Source: a virus
Direction: 5' to 3' (one strand)
Virus record (IMG/VR): IMGVR_UViG_3300044712_000083
Span: 1-64,000 of that record
DNA: 64,000 nt
Part shown: positions 41,685 to 50,001 of the stretch, one piece after another
Layout: every line of letters starts with the position of its first letter
Position numbering within the stretch: the first letter of the stretch is position 1
Made by a program: the position numbers and the translations under genes
The notes under the pieces: model-generated
The model's database searches: none
What the model was told of the DNA's origin: nothing
The model's input: only the letters and a program-made list of their open reading frames with translations

Positions 41685-42182
41685 TTAAGGAGTATATGAT
41701 GGTAATGTAAATAACTTTACTGTATATAACACTTGAAGTTGAGTAACGTCAATGTCTTCACCAAATGAAAAAGATACCAATTGATCTGTTACTGAAGTTT
41801 GAATACCAGCTGCTGATTCATTAGATCTATTATTCTCACCCTGTAAATTTTTCGAAAAAATTCCAGAGTTTGCACCAAACCACAAAGTGCCTGTAGAATT
41901 ACCAAATACAGGATTAGAAGTATTAGCAATCATTGAATATTCAATAATTCCTCCTGATGATTGAGATAAGTCTACTGTAAGAAATGGAGATCCATCCTGT
42001 AACCCAATCCAAGCTCCTGAGAATGTCTCAATCTTAGCACCAGCGTTATCACCACTTGATACGTTTAATAATGTCTTCTTACTATTATAAGTGACGCTTG
42101 TCAAACTCTCTAACTGCTTAGAGATTTGCCACAACAGATTTTCTTCTGTTCCCCAACCTACTTGTTTAGATGGTATAGCCAT
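41685..42182 (-). CDS. virion protein with same N-terminal module
   Basis: 165 residues. 'MAIPSKQVG' and 'LLWQISKQLESLTSVTYN' match the previous gene. The rest is a beta-rich domain unlike LamG. The two share a module but carry different C-terminal domains, as expected for exchangeable attachment proteins. Confidence 0.65.
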   Translation of the reverse strand: MAIPSKQVGWGTEENLLWQISKQLESLTSVTYNSKKTLLNVSSGDNAGAKIETFSGAWIGLQDGSPFLTVDLSQSSGGIIEYSMIANTSNPVFGNSTGTLWFGANSGIFSKNLQGENNRSNESAAGIQTSVTDQLVSFSFGEDIDVTQLQVLYTVKLFTLPSYTP

Positions 42183-42201
42183 GATAAATTTATTTTATAT
42201 T

Positions 42202-43419
42202 TTAATTTGTAGTTATAAGTGCTCCTCTTGCTTGAAGAGTTGCTTTGTCTATTAATCCTTGTCCTGTTGGAGCTGCGTTTGTTCCACCATCTAGTACTAC
42301 ACTATGACTTGGTCCAAATAACGTTGTACCATTTGTACCATCTAAGCTTACAAGTAATGCAAGTATACCATTTACAGATGCCTCATCTAACGCATTAGAT
42401 GAAAAAACAATTTGAATATCGTCTATTCTTTTAATTGTACCAATTACACCTAGTGATAGTGATGTCAATAATGAATTATATGCTATTGAAATACCGCCAT
42501 AAATATTAACAACTGTTGGTGGAACTGTAATACTTGTTACTAATGTATTTTCTATTATAAATGAATTAATAGCAGTTACATTAGGAAGATCAATTGTTAA
42601 TGTTGAAATCTCATAATTTAGCTCAACACCAAAAGTAGTTACTAGAGGGAAAGATAAAGTTGTTCCTTTATATCCTATAAGTGTTAAATTAGTAACATTA
42701 GGAAAATTAGTTGAGGTTAAATCTGTAATAGGTACATTACTATTATCCATAACTAATCTAACTGTAGAAGCATCTGATGATACTGTTGTGAACAAAGGTG
42801 CATTAGCAATATCAAGATCAAATACTGTATCAGATAAAACAACACTTGTTAATGCTGGTGCATCAGTAATTACAAGAAGTGAGGTATATGATGGTAATGA
42901 TAAAGATTGTAGACTAGTAGCACCTTGAATAATACGATTTTGACCTCCTGCACTAACCAAATTAGGAGCACTAATTGTAGTGAGAGAAGTTAAATTATAA
43001 AATTCAAAATTACTAGCAATTGTAACAACTGATGGTAAATTTATTGTAGTTAAATTTAAATAATCAGTAAGAGAAATACTTCCTAATAAAGTTATTCCTG
43101 GGAATGTAATAGAACTTACGGTTTCTGCAGCACCATTACCAAGACTACCAGCATCTCCAGTAATATATGGAAGTGTACGACTCTGAGCAATTTTAGTTCC
43201 TCCTGTTGAAGCAGAATCTGCTGCAGTAATCTGAGTTAGAATATCTACAGTTAATGTATTGATAGCCCCCACTGTACTAAACGTAACTGTAGGATCCGCA
43301 GCAGGAATACCAGAAGAAATTATAGTGTCAACTACAGAATCAAGACTAAGCTCACCCTTTACAGGTTTGTCAGTGTTCTTCCATAAACCACTCTTAATAT
43401 AAATATTAGACTTAGCCAT
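42202..43419 (-). CDS. leucine-rich-repeat-like adhesin
   Basis: 405 residues. The N-terminus contains 'YIKSGLWKNTDKPVKGELSLDSVV', then about ten irregular repeats of the type LxxLTTIxLPxVxxI (for example 'LTTINLPSVVTIASNF' and 'LTTISAPNLVSAG') like BspA-type LRR. These surface repeats bind host or mucosal ligands. The gene has a strong promoter and is first of the adhesin unit. Confidence 0.7.
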   Translation of the reverse strand: MAKSNIYIKSGLWKNTDKPVKGELSLDSVVDTIISSGIPAADPTVTFSTVGAINTLTVDILTQITAADSASTGGTKIAQSRTLPYITGDAGSLGNGAAETVSSITFPGITLLGSISLTDYLNLTTINLPSVVTIASNFEFYNLTSLTTISAPNLVSAGGQNRIIQGATSLQSLSLPSYTSLLVITDAPALTSVVLSDTVFDLDIANAPLFTTVSSDASTVRLVMDNSNVPITDLTSTNFPNVTNLTLIGYKGTTLSFPLVTTFGVELNYEISTLTIDLPNVTAINSFIIENTLVTSITVPPTVVNIYGGISIAYNSLLTSLSLGVIGTIKRIDDIQIVFSSNALDEASVNGILALLVSLDGTNGTTLFGPSHSVVLDGGTNAAPTGQGLIDKATLQARGALITTN

Positions 43420-43441
43420 GATAAATTTTTGTTAAATATTA

Positions 43442-43471
43442 CAAATATATGTTACTTTAAATGATATGCAA
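43442..43471 (-). promoter_or_regulatory. Bacteroidota-type promoter
   Basis: On the minus strand a TTG (43469-43471) and TATATTTG (43442-43449) are separated by 19 bases, an exact match to TTG-N19-TAnnTTTG. It lies 23 bases upstream of the LRR-like adhesin start. Confidence 0.75.
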
Positions 43472-43528
43472 TAGAATACTATAAATTCAGATTAACGTAT
43501 TTGATTACACCATCTCTAATTAAATTAG

Positions 43529-44719
43529 TTATAGATTGATCTTGGTACCGATCATACTCATGAATGTTACTGGTACGCTTGTGTTTGTACTCAAACTAAC
43601 CTTCAATCCACAGTTGAATCTAAACCTTTTACTCAATGCTACATCAAATCCAGAGCCTGTTAATATACCCACATCCTTTGTCAGTGAGTTAGAAACATAG
43701 ATATCTGGAGACATAGATAAGTATTTATTCACTTTGAATGGTCTAGTGTAAAATGCCATCAAGCCATTACCAAACTCTCCTGTGTATGTTAATGCGTAGT
43801 TGAAACCTGTAACTCCTTTACCTATTGGTTTAATAACAGCTGCTGTAGCAAACGCTATTGTGTTACCTTGTAGATAAACTCCTGTTAAACCGTAGTTGAA
43901 AATAGCCTTACCCATCTTTGTGTATCTTGCAGACAGAGCAAACTGGTTAAAGCTACTCCATATCATAGATGTAAGTCCGTAAGACACGTTACCAAGCAGT
44001 GAGGACTGTGATGCCCCCAGTGATATGATAGCACTAAAAGGACTATCAGGTCCGCCAAGCATAGTAAGGTCAGAGCTGTAAACAATAGGATTAAGCTTAG
44101 CAGCAGCTTTGTTGGAAGCCTTAGAAGACTTCTTATCATCACTCTTTTTCTCTTTAGACTCACTTTTACTTTCTGATTTCTCTTCAGATTTAGATGAACT
44201 TTCTTCACTTTTAGACGAACTTTCACTAGAACTACTTGATTCTGAGCTACTTGAGCTTGAAGAATTAGACGAACTATTAGACGAACTAGTAGTAGGTGCA
44301 GGAGTAGAAGCTACTGCTGATGAAGTGGCAGCACTTGTAGCAGATGCTGTAGCACTACTAGTTGCAGCAGCTGTGGCAGCTTGTGTTGCTTGGGCAGTTG
44401 CTTGCTGTGTAGCTTGTTGTGTTGCCTGAGCAACAGCTTGGGTTACAGCCTGAGTAATTATTACGGTTGTAGTTGTAGTTTGTGGACAAGGCGTAGAGTT
44501 AATCATATTAATCCACGCTGTTAAAGCTCCTGTTGTTATGTCATCAGCTGTAACAACTCTAGCTTGTCCTCTATAAACTATAGTAACTGTCCCATTATTT
44601 AGTGGAACAGTTACTGTTAGTACTTGCCCAGAACACGGATCTACATACACTTGTGTTAGAACTTGAGCACTCGCTAAGTTAAAACACAATAACAGTATGA
44701 AGGTCCATATCCATTTCAC
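43529..44719 (-). CDS. exported Ser-rich protein with barrel-like C-terminus
   Basis: 396 residues. A signal peptide ends near residue 19 (FNLASAQ). Residues 100-140 are a Gln/Ala/Thr repeat (QATQQATQQATAQATQ), and 140-200 are a Ser/Glu/Lys low-complexity spacer (SSSSSSSESSSSSESSSK). The last 190 residues have alternating hydrophobic strands ('LSARYTKMGKAIFNYGLTG', 'YLSMSPDIYV'), like an outer-membrane barrel. It may span or cover the host outer membrane. It is transcribed last in the exported-protein island. Confidence 0.65.
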   Translation of the reverse strand: MKWIWTFILLLCFNLASAQVLTQVYVDPCSGQVLTVTVPLNNGTVTIVYRGQARVVTADDITTGALTAWINMINSTPCPQTTTTTVIITQAVTQAVAQATQQATQQATAQATQAATAAATSSATASATSAATSSAVASTPAPTTSSSNSSSNSSSSSSSESSSSSESSSKSEESSSKSEEKSESKSESKEKKSDDKKSSKASNKAAAKLNPIVYSSDLTMLGGPDSPFSAIISLGASQSSLLGNVSYGLTSMIWSSFNQFALSARYTKMGKAIFNYGLTGVYLQGNTIAFATAAVIKPIGKGVTGFNYALTYTGEFGNGLMAFYTRPFKVNKYLSMSPDIYVSNSLTKDVGILTGSGFDVALSKRFRFNCGLKVSLSTNTSVPVTFMSMIGTKINL

Positions 44720-45057
44720 TATTTAGGATCAATCTTAATAGTAGAGTCGATAGCTACCTGAGAACGTTTCAATTGTAACATCTCTTCTTGGTAGTCCCAC
44801 TTAGCTTCAAGAGCTTTGATTTTTTGGCGAGCCTTAATCTTAGCACGCATCTTGAAAATCTTTCCTTCAATCTTGGAAATCTTTACATAACGTGCAGCAG
44901 GATCTTCTTCTGTCAACTTAACAATCTCCAACTTGTGTTCTAAGTTAGAGATACGAGTTTGATACATAGGAATCTTAGCTCCTTGGTAGATTCTGTATGC
45001 AGGATATGCACTCATCACTAGTGCAATAGAACCTGCAATAATTAATTTTTCTAACAT
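44719..45057 (-). CDS. membrane-anchored coiled-coil protein
   Basis: 112 residues. One N-terminal helix (about 5-22), then long basic/acidic heptads (LEHKLEIVKLTEEDP, KIEGKIFKMRAKIKARQK). It could be an inner-membrane tether or i-spanin-like. Overlaps the Ser-rich gene by one base, so they are probably co-translated. Confidence 0.6.
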   Translation of the reverse strand: MLEKLIIAGSIALVMSAYPAYRIYQGAKIPMYQTRISNLEHKLEIVKLTEEDPAARYVKISKIEGKIFKMRAKIKARQKIKALEAKWDYQEEMLQLKRSQVAIDSTIKIDPK

Positions 45058-45065
45058 GGTATTGG

Positions 45066-45791
45066 TTATTTAGTGAAAATCTTTTTCTTAATCATGCGTA
45101 CCACAATTTTACTAGTAGCATCTTCAAGTGCTTTCTTAGTCGTTGTACCAATTGTGGATTGATTAAACTTAACATCAGTAAAGTTAGCATCGTTCATTAA
45201 AGTTGCTTCTCTGGTAGTCTGAGCTGTACCCAAACCTGAACCAGTGAAGTACGCTCCAGTCTCAGCGTCTACAAATCTAACTTGTAAACCTAGACGAGTT
45301 ACTACAGTTTGTTTAACTCCGTTCTTCAAAGATACGGATTCATCTTCAGAAACGGAAAAATCATACACCTCAATATATACAAAATATTTTGCAAGTCTGA
45401 TTTTACCTCTTCCATCAAGTTTGTCTTCAGTGATCCCCTTTTGAGATGCCTGAAACTGCTTGACCATTCGGTTCTTGATCTCAGCTTTATCTTCAGTAAA
45501 TATAAATCGGTTGGTTTCTTCTAGGTATTCTACAACTATATTAGTGACACCAAGACCCACTCTTTTGTCTTTGAGTTCTGGATAAGAAGCATAGACATCT
45601 TCATTGATACCAAGAGATAAGAGTTGAATAGGAATGGTTGGGCCGTCATAATCCATCAATGAGTCTATGTTAATCTTCTTTTCAAAGGAAGCTGTGTAGC
45701 TTTCTGTCTTAGTTGTAGCAATCTGACCACTAACTTTGTACGTTAGTGATAAGCTCAATAATAAACTGAATAATAAGCTTAATCTCTTCAT
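45066..45791 (-). CDS. CsgG-like exported protein
   Basis: 241 residues with a signal peptide (ends near VSGQ) and no lipobox Cys. 'VGLGVTNIVVEYLEETNRF', 'RLGLQVRFVDAETGAYFTGSGLGT' and a final 'TTKKALEDATSKIVVRMI' fit the CsgG fold (curli secretion pore). It shares its plan with the gene at 48230-48745. CsgG normally forms a nonameric outer-membrane pore; without a lipid anchor this version may differ. Confidence 0.7.
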   Translation of the reverse strand: MKRLSLLFSLLLSLSLTYKVSGQIATTKTESYTASFEKKINIDSLMDYDGPTIPIQLLSLGINEDVYASYPELKDKRVGLGVTNIVVEYLEETNRFIFTEDKAEIKNRMVKQFQASQKGITEDKLDGRGKIRLAKYFVYIEVYDFSVSEDESVSLKNGVKQTVVTRLGLQVRFVDAETGAYFTGSGLGTAQTTREATLMNDANFTDVKFNQSTIGTTTKKALEDATSKIVVRMIKKKIFTK

Positions 45792-45819
45792 ATAGTTTTC
45801 TCATTAAGAGGGGGTTTCG

Positions 45820-46131
45820 TTACCACTGTGGCTCCTCTTTCAGAGCCTCTTTTTCTGTTTTCTTTTTAGGAGCAGCCTCCTTTTCTTTAATAATAACTGT
45901 CTTACCAGCAGGAGCTGCTGATTGTTGTTGAGAGTTATTAGTAGTGATATTGATTACAGGAGCAGGTGCTGATACAGCAGCAGGTTGAGCAGCCTCAGCA
46001 GCTTTCTCTTCTCCACCACCAAATAACTGTGAACCTAAATAAGCTCCACCAGCTGTTACAATTGTTCCTACAGTTCCTACTATAGTCTTGACCAATCCTG
46101 ACCAAGTACCATCATTGTGTTCGTCTGACAT
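45820..46131 (-). CDS. small membrane protein with Ala/Pro linker
   Basis: 103 residues. A hydrophobic, Gly-rich helix (about 13-35) precedes an Ala/Pro-rich linker and a Lys/Glu-rich end. The layout resembles small membrane anchors with flexible tails. Its start overlaps the lipoprotein stop. Confidence 0.55.
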   Translation of the reverse strand: MSDEHNDGTWSGLVKTIVGTVGTIVTAGGAYLGSQLFGGGEEKAAEAAQPAAVSAPAPVINITTNNSQQQSAAPAGKTVIIKEKEAAPKKKTEKEALKEEPQW

Positions 46132-46487
46132 TATCGTTTAATAATTAAAGGTTTTTTAATAGATACACCAGCTACATCAGTTAATGTGATGTCATATAAT
46201 CCATCAGGTAGATCTGCAAGATCGTACACTCTGGTTACAATCTCTTCCTCAGCTGTCAAAGGAAGAGTTTTAGTTGGATCAGATTGACCAAACTCATATA
46301 CTTGTACAGAATACTTTGCTCCTGTAGTTACATTATACATGACTGTAATTTTTGTTCCTTGTGCCATTACACTAAGGATATTTGTTTTATTTGTAGGATT
46401 AGCACCTAGGTTTATCTCAGGTGCAGGCAATTCTACATCAGCACACGCTGTGAGAAACAGCGATGCGATCATTATTAATTTTTTCAT
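46131..46487 (-). CDS. predicted lipoprotein with beta-sandwich domain
   Basis: 118 residues with an N-terminal signal ending in LFLTAC, a lipobox at Cys15. The mature part is a beta-sandwich ('TKITVMYNVTTGAKYSVQVYEF', 'LPDGLYDITLTD', ending 'KKPLIIKR') like Fn3- or DUF3244-type domains of Bacteroidota. It lies between the membrane protein and the cohesin/dockerin-type protein, so it may anchor or cap that protein. Confidence 0.6.
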   Translation of the reverse strand: MKKLIMIASLFLTACADVELPAPEINLGANPTNKTNILSVMAQGTKITVMYNVTTGAKYSVQVYEFGQSDPTKTLPLTAEEEIVTRVYDLADLPDGLYDITLTDVAGVSIKKPLIIKR

Positions 46488-46499
46488 TATAGAACTAAG

Positions 46500-48230
46500 T
46501 TAGAAGTTGTTGTATCCTGTAAGTTTAATCTTGTCTGTATTCAGGCTAATAGATAACTGTACACCTTTAGAGTCAGCAGCATCCATGATAGGGCTAACCT
46601 TGATGAATGTATTGATGTCCAATCCATTCTGTAATGCTGTAAAGCGTAACTTGAATGGAATAATATCACCTTCTACAGGAGCATTCAATTGCTGATCTAA
46701 TGCACCAAACTTGATATAACCTGTACCTTTGTTAGCAAACACATACCATTTGTTAGGTAGCTCATTCTTTAACTCTTCAAACTTAATCTTGCTCTCATCA
46801 TAAGAGAACTGGAACTGTAGAGCACCTACCTTGTTTCCATTTGTGGAAACTTTTACAGGGATCTCAATAGAGTTAGATGTCACTACAGTGTTTGTTAAGT
46901 TAACTGTAATAGGAGCTACAGCAATTGTTCTATTAACTACACCTGCACCAGCTTGTGTAACAGATGATGAGTGTGACTTATTGATGTCACCAAACAATAG
47001 ATAACTAATGTTGATAGTCTCAGGATTACCCATTTGAGGTAATGTAGTATATGAATAGAATGTAGGTCCTACAGGAAAGTTTGTAATCCAATCAGCTGGT
47101 GTAGCATTATTGTAAGAAGACTTCTTGAATGTCATCATGCTCATCCAACCATTAGATCCTACAGTGTAACCTGCTGGTAGTACAGTGAGCTGATCTACGT
47201 TTACAACTTGTGCAAACAAACGAGTCAAGTCACCACCATCTAATGCACCACTTCTATTAACATCAGCAGCTTTATATCCCGCACCACTAGTGATAACTGT
47301 GTTCTTGAATGTACCATCTAAGTTCTGTGAAATGAATTCAGACTGAGCAGCTGTGTAGTCAGAGGTTGTAATAGCAGAGTTGTATAAGTTTTGGATATGA
47401 TCCATGTTATACATAGCCAAGATCTTGTACTGTGTACTAGGAGTTAATAAACTATCAATAACATTTACAGTTCCTGTAGCTGTTACATCAAACAAAGGTC
47501 CTTGGTTAGTTGTAGCATTAATGAACGCTACCTTCATTTTAGTAGGATCAATGTTAGGACTCAAGTCAACAGTAGCCTTTACATACTTAGTAGCATCAGG
47601 ATTCTGTGTAATAACTGTAGTTAGAGGAATCTCCATCAATGTAGAACCAGAAGAACCATTCTGATTGAATGACGCAGCAAAGTTCATCTTGATAGGATCC
47701 CACGAGTTACCTACAGCTGTAGGCTTTAATCTAAATCGTAGAACTAATAAACGATCATAGTTACCGTAAGGTAGAGGATTAGGAGATGCCCAGTTTAAAT
47801 ACGCACGAACAATAGTCTTAGGTCCCCCTTGTGTAAATGTGTAGTTAGAATACTGATAGTTAATATTACCATTAGTAGTTGTGTTCTGTTGCGTAGAGTT
47901 CCAATTATAACCAGGATATTGATAGAATGTAAAATCAATTGCGGAACCTGCAGGAAGAACGCCACCATTACCACCAGTGCCAGTGTGGTTAATAGAAATT
48001 AATTCAAACGCAGCATTGTTGTATTCAAAATCAAAGTAGAGTGCACGTGATGTTGTGTTACCATTTCCGTTCATTTGAACAATAACATCAAACTCATCAC
48101 CTTTGTCAATCACACCACCACCAATATCAAATTTAGTAGAATCAGAAGCAAGCTTTAATTTAACATCTTGAGCATAAGAATGTCCAGTTAATAGCGCAAA
48201 AAACTGGACAATTAGGAGGAGTTTTTTCAT
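46500..48230 (-). CDS. exported cohesin/dockerin-type protein
   Basis: 576 residues with a signal peptide (ends 'GHSYAQ'). Residues 30-150 look like a cohesin domain: 'GDEFDVIVQMNGNGN' and 'SRALYFDFEYNNAAFELISINH'. A dockerin-type calcium loop is visible near 318 (DVNRSGALDGGDLTRLF), and a second loop-like 'FGDINKSHSSS' near 412. A second cohesin-like domain spans 430-560 ('VGALQFQFSYDESKIKFEEL', 'EGDIIPFKLRFTAL'). A protein with both partners of a cohesin-dockerin pair may self-assemble. Located between two CsgG-like genes. Confidence 0.75.
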   Translation of the reverse strand: MKKLLLIVQFFALLTGHSYAQDVKLKLASDSTKFDIGGGVIDKGDEFDVIVQMNGNGNTTSRALYFDFEYNNAAFELISINHTGTGGNGGVLPAGSAIDFTFYQYPGYNWNSTQQNTTTNGNINYQYSNYTFTQGGPKTIVRAYLNWASPNPLPYGNYDRLLVLRFRLKPTAVGNSWDPIKMNFAASFNQNGSSGSTLMEIPLTTVITQNPDATKYVKATVDLSPNIDPTKMKVAFINATTNQGPLFDVTATGTVNVIDSLLTPSTQYKILAMYNMDHIQNLYNSAITTSDYTAAQSEFISQNLDGTFKNTVITSGAGYKAADVNRSGALDGGDLTRLFAQVVNVDQLTVLPAGYTVGSNGWMSMMTFKKSSYNNATPADWITNFPVGPTFYSYTTLPQMGNPETINISYLLFGDINKSHSSSVTQAGAGVVNRTIAVAPITVNLTNTVVTSNSIEIPVKVSTNGNKVGALQFQFSYDESKIKFEELKNELPNKWYVFANKGTGYIKFGALDQQLNAPVEGDIIPFKLRFTALQNGLDINTFIKVSPIMDAADSKGVQLSISLNTDKIKLTGYNNF

Positions 48231-48745
48231 TATAAGAGTTTATTAATCAGGGTGTTACAAGACTTTTTCAAAGCGGCACTTAGGTTGGTTTGATTAAATT
48301 TGCCTCCATCATCAATGACCAGTGCAGCCATTGATACTTCTTCAGCAGACTCTTCTACTATTACTGTCTTTTTTACTTTATTATCTTCAATCAACTGACC
48401 TCTCATACGTATTACTACAGCATCAGAGTTGCGATGGAATACAGATAAATTAGTTTGCGTTTTGAGAACATCTAAGTACAGTAGTTCAATCTTTATTTCT
48501 TTACTAGCATCATCAGAGATATCATATCCTTCTTCTTGTAAGAACTCCTCCATAATGTTCTTAACTCCAAACGCTAAGTTTCTATTACCAGCCATCTGTC
48601 CCATTACAATTCTATTGTTAACAGGTGCAACCTTAATAGGATTGTCTGGTTTAGTGAAGTGTTTAAATATGTATACAGCCTGGATAGCCAGTGATGATCC
48701 TACAATCATGGATACGATAGCGTAGGTAATAGTAAATAGTTTCAT
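48230..48745 (-). CDS. CsgG-like membrane-anchored paralogue
   Basis: 171 residues. A single N-terminal helix (about 3-24) replaces the signal peptide. 'AFGVKNIMEEFLQEEGYDI' and 'FNQTNLSAALKKSCNTLINKL' match the equivalent parts of the CsgG-like gene at 45066, so they are paralogues. Its stop overlaps the cohesin-type gene's start. It may be a periplasmic domain of a secretion or stress-adaptor system. Confidence 0.6.
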   Translation of the reverse strand: MKLFTITYAIVSMIVGSSLAIQAVYIFKHFTKPDNPIKVAPVNNRIVMGQMAGNRNLAFGVKNIMEEFLQEEGYDISDDASKEIKIELLYLDVLKTQTNLSVFHRNSDAVVIRMRGQLIEDNKVKKTVIVEESAEEVSMAALVIDDGGKFNQTNLSAALKKSCNTLINKLL

Positions 48746-48774
48746 GAGATTGGTTGTTTAAAAAAAGCAGGATA

Positions 48775-48906
48775 TTATCTACCCTGCCCTCTGTATTTCT
48801 TCTTCACTGATTTATCTTTCGGTCCTGCAGACTTAGCATGTTTGCCCTTACGTCTTACACCAAAGATAATCTTCTTAGATTCTGAAGATCCTTTTGCTTT
48901 TGCCAT
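48775..48906 (-). CDS. 43-residue basic protein
   Basis: Residues MAKAKGSSESKKIIFG... then a basic run ending KKKYRGQGR. It starts at the TAATG overlap with the endolysin stop. Similar to the small basic proteins at 34.9-36.3 kb. Function unknown. Confidence 0.6.
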   Translation of the reverse strand: MAKAKGSSESKKIIFGVRRKGKHAKSAGPKDKSVKKKYRGQGR

Positions 48907-49769
48907 TATTTTAGAAGGTTATAGTATTCAATAAAATGTTTCTGTCTGTCAGCTAATCCAATAGTTCCACCGTTAACACGTTTAGTTACAGAAGTAACTG
49001 TAGCGTTATCAGCTCCTTTGTCACAAATAGCCCATAGCTTATTACTGTTAAAGAAGAATGCTGCGGAGGCTAAAGGATATTTAGTTGCTACTAAATCTGG
49101 ATCAGCTAGAATATTCTCAGGAACTGTAGCATCAAACTTAGTGTAGTTGTCTTTACCAGTTAACTGAATATATCCTCTTCCTCTAAATTTATATCCATCT
49201 CCTGAAGATTCAGGCCCATTACCCATACGACTAGCGTAAACACGGTTAGCAATTTTTTCAGGTTTACGTTCATAAGCATTTGCAAGTGCTGCAGTTGGGA
49301 AGTATTTTTTAAATATACCTAATAGTCCTTTGGCAGAATAGTTTAAGTTCTCACGAACAGCTTTCCAGTTACCACTCTCATGTCCACATTGTGACAAGAA
49401 GTGAGCAAGACGTAAGTTGTTTGTAATACCAAAACGTGCAGCTGTATCAGGAATCTGTGCAATAACTGCATCAGGTATATGTCCTTTTAATTTATCTAAT
49501 TTGAATCCAGAGTTGTTAGGGATAACTACAGGTGCTGGTGCTGGTGCAGCTTGCACAGGAGCAGGGGCTGCTTGAGGAAGAGCCTCAATACCAAGCTTAG
49601 CTAATGTAAATGGACCAGCGATACCATCAGCCTGTAAGCCATTAGCTTTTTGCCATGCAATTAAAGCAGCTTCAGTCTTAGGACCAAACTTACCAATAGC
49701 TTCTACACCAAGCTTCTCTTGTAACTTAACAACTAATGGACCTTCGTCACCTCTACGTAATGTTGCCAT
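48906..49769 (-). CDS. GH19-type endolysin with peptidoglycan-binding domain
   Basis: 287 residues from the ATG at 49769 (MATLRRGDEGPLVVKLQ). Residues 5-52 are a PG_binding_1 repeat (LVVKLQEKLGV...GKFGPKTEAALIAWQKANGL). A Pro/Ala linker (AAPAPVQAAPAPAPVV) follows, then a GH19-like catalytic domain with 'FLSQCGHESGNW' (catalytic Glu in HES near 131), 'RGRGYIQLTGKDNY' and 'NSNKLWAICDKG'. It cuts peptidoglycan at the end of infection. The nearby holin- and spanin-like genes support the call. Confidence 0.88.
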   Translation of the reverse strand: MATLRRGDEGPLVVKLQEKLGVEAIGKFGPKTEAALIAWQKANGLQADGIAGPFTLAKLGIEALPQAAPAPVQAAPAPAPVVIPNNSGFKLDKLKGHIPDAVIAQIPDTAARFGITNNLRLAHFLSQCGHESGNWKAVRENLNYSAKGLLGIFKKYFPTAALANAYERKPEKIANRVYASRMGNGPESSGDGYKFRGRGYIQLTGKDNYTKFDATVPENILADPDLVATKYPLASAAFFFNSNKLWAICDKGADNATVTSVTKRVNGGTIGLADRQKHFIEYYNLLK

Positions 49770-50001
49770 TGTATTTCTTTTTCTTAGATGGTTTCTTTTT
49801 CTTAGGAGTAACAACCACTGCTTCACCAGCAATCTTTTCTGCAACAGCTTCAGGAATTTCTACAATTGGAGCTTTCTCAGGCTCTACAATTGGTTCTAAT
49901 TTTGATTCATCCACAGCTAAGTTAGCTTTATATGCAGGAGCAATTGGAGTTTGTTCTTTCTTTCCAAAAAGTAAAGAACGTAAAAAGTTTAAAAATTTCA
50001 T
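49753..50001 (-). CDS. small membrane-associated protein, acidic/basic
   Basis: 82 residues. An amphipathic start ('KFLNFLRSLLFGKKEQ'), then an acidic Pro-rich centre (EPIVEPEKAPIVEIPEA) and a Lys-rich end (KKKKPSKKKK). It overlaps the endolysin start by 17 bases and may be a lysis accessory. Function unknown. Confidence 0.55.
   Translation of the reverse strand: MKFLNFLRSLLFGKKEQTPIAPAYKANLAVDESKLEPIVEPEKAPIVEIPEAVAEKIAGEAVVVTPKKKKPSKKKKYNGNIT

Noticed and set aside
44109-44429. Plus-strand frame of 106 residues rich in Leu, Asp and Glu
   Set aside because: It is the mirror of the Ser/Glu/Lys low-complexity region of the minus-strand gene 43529-44719 and has no leader or neighbour support.
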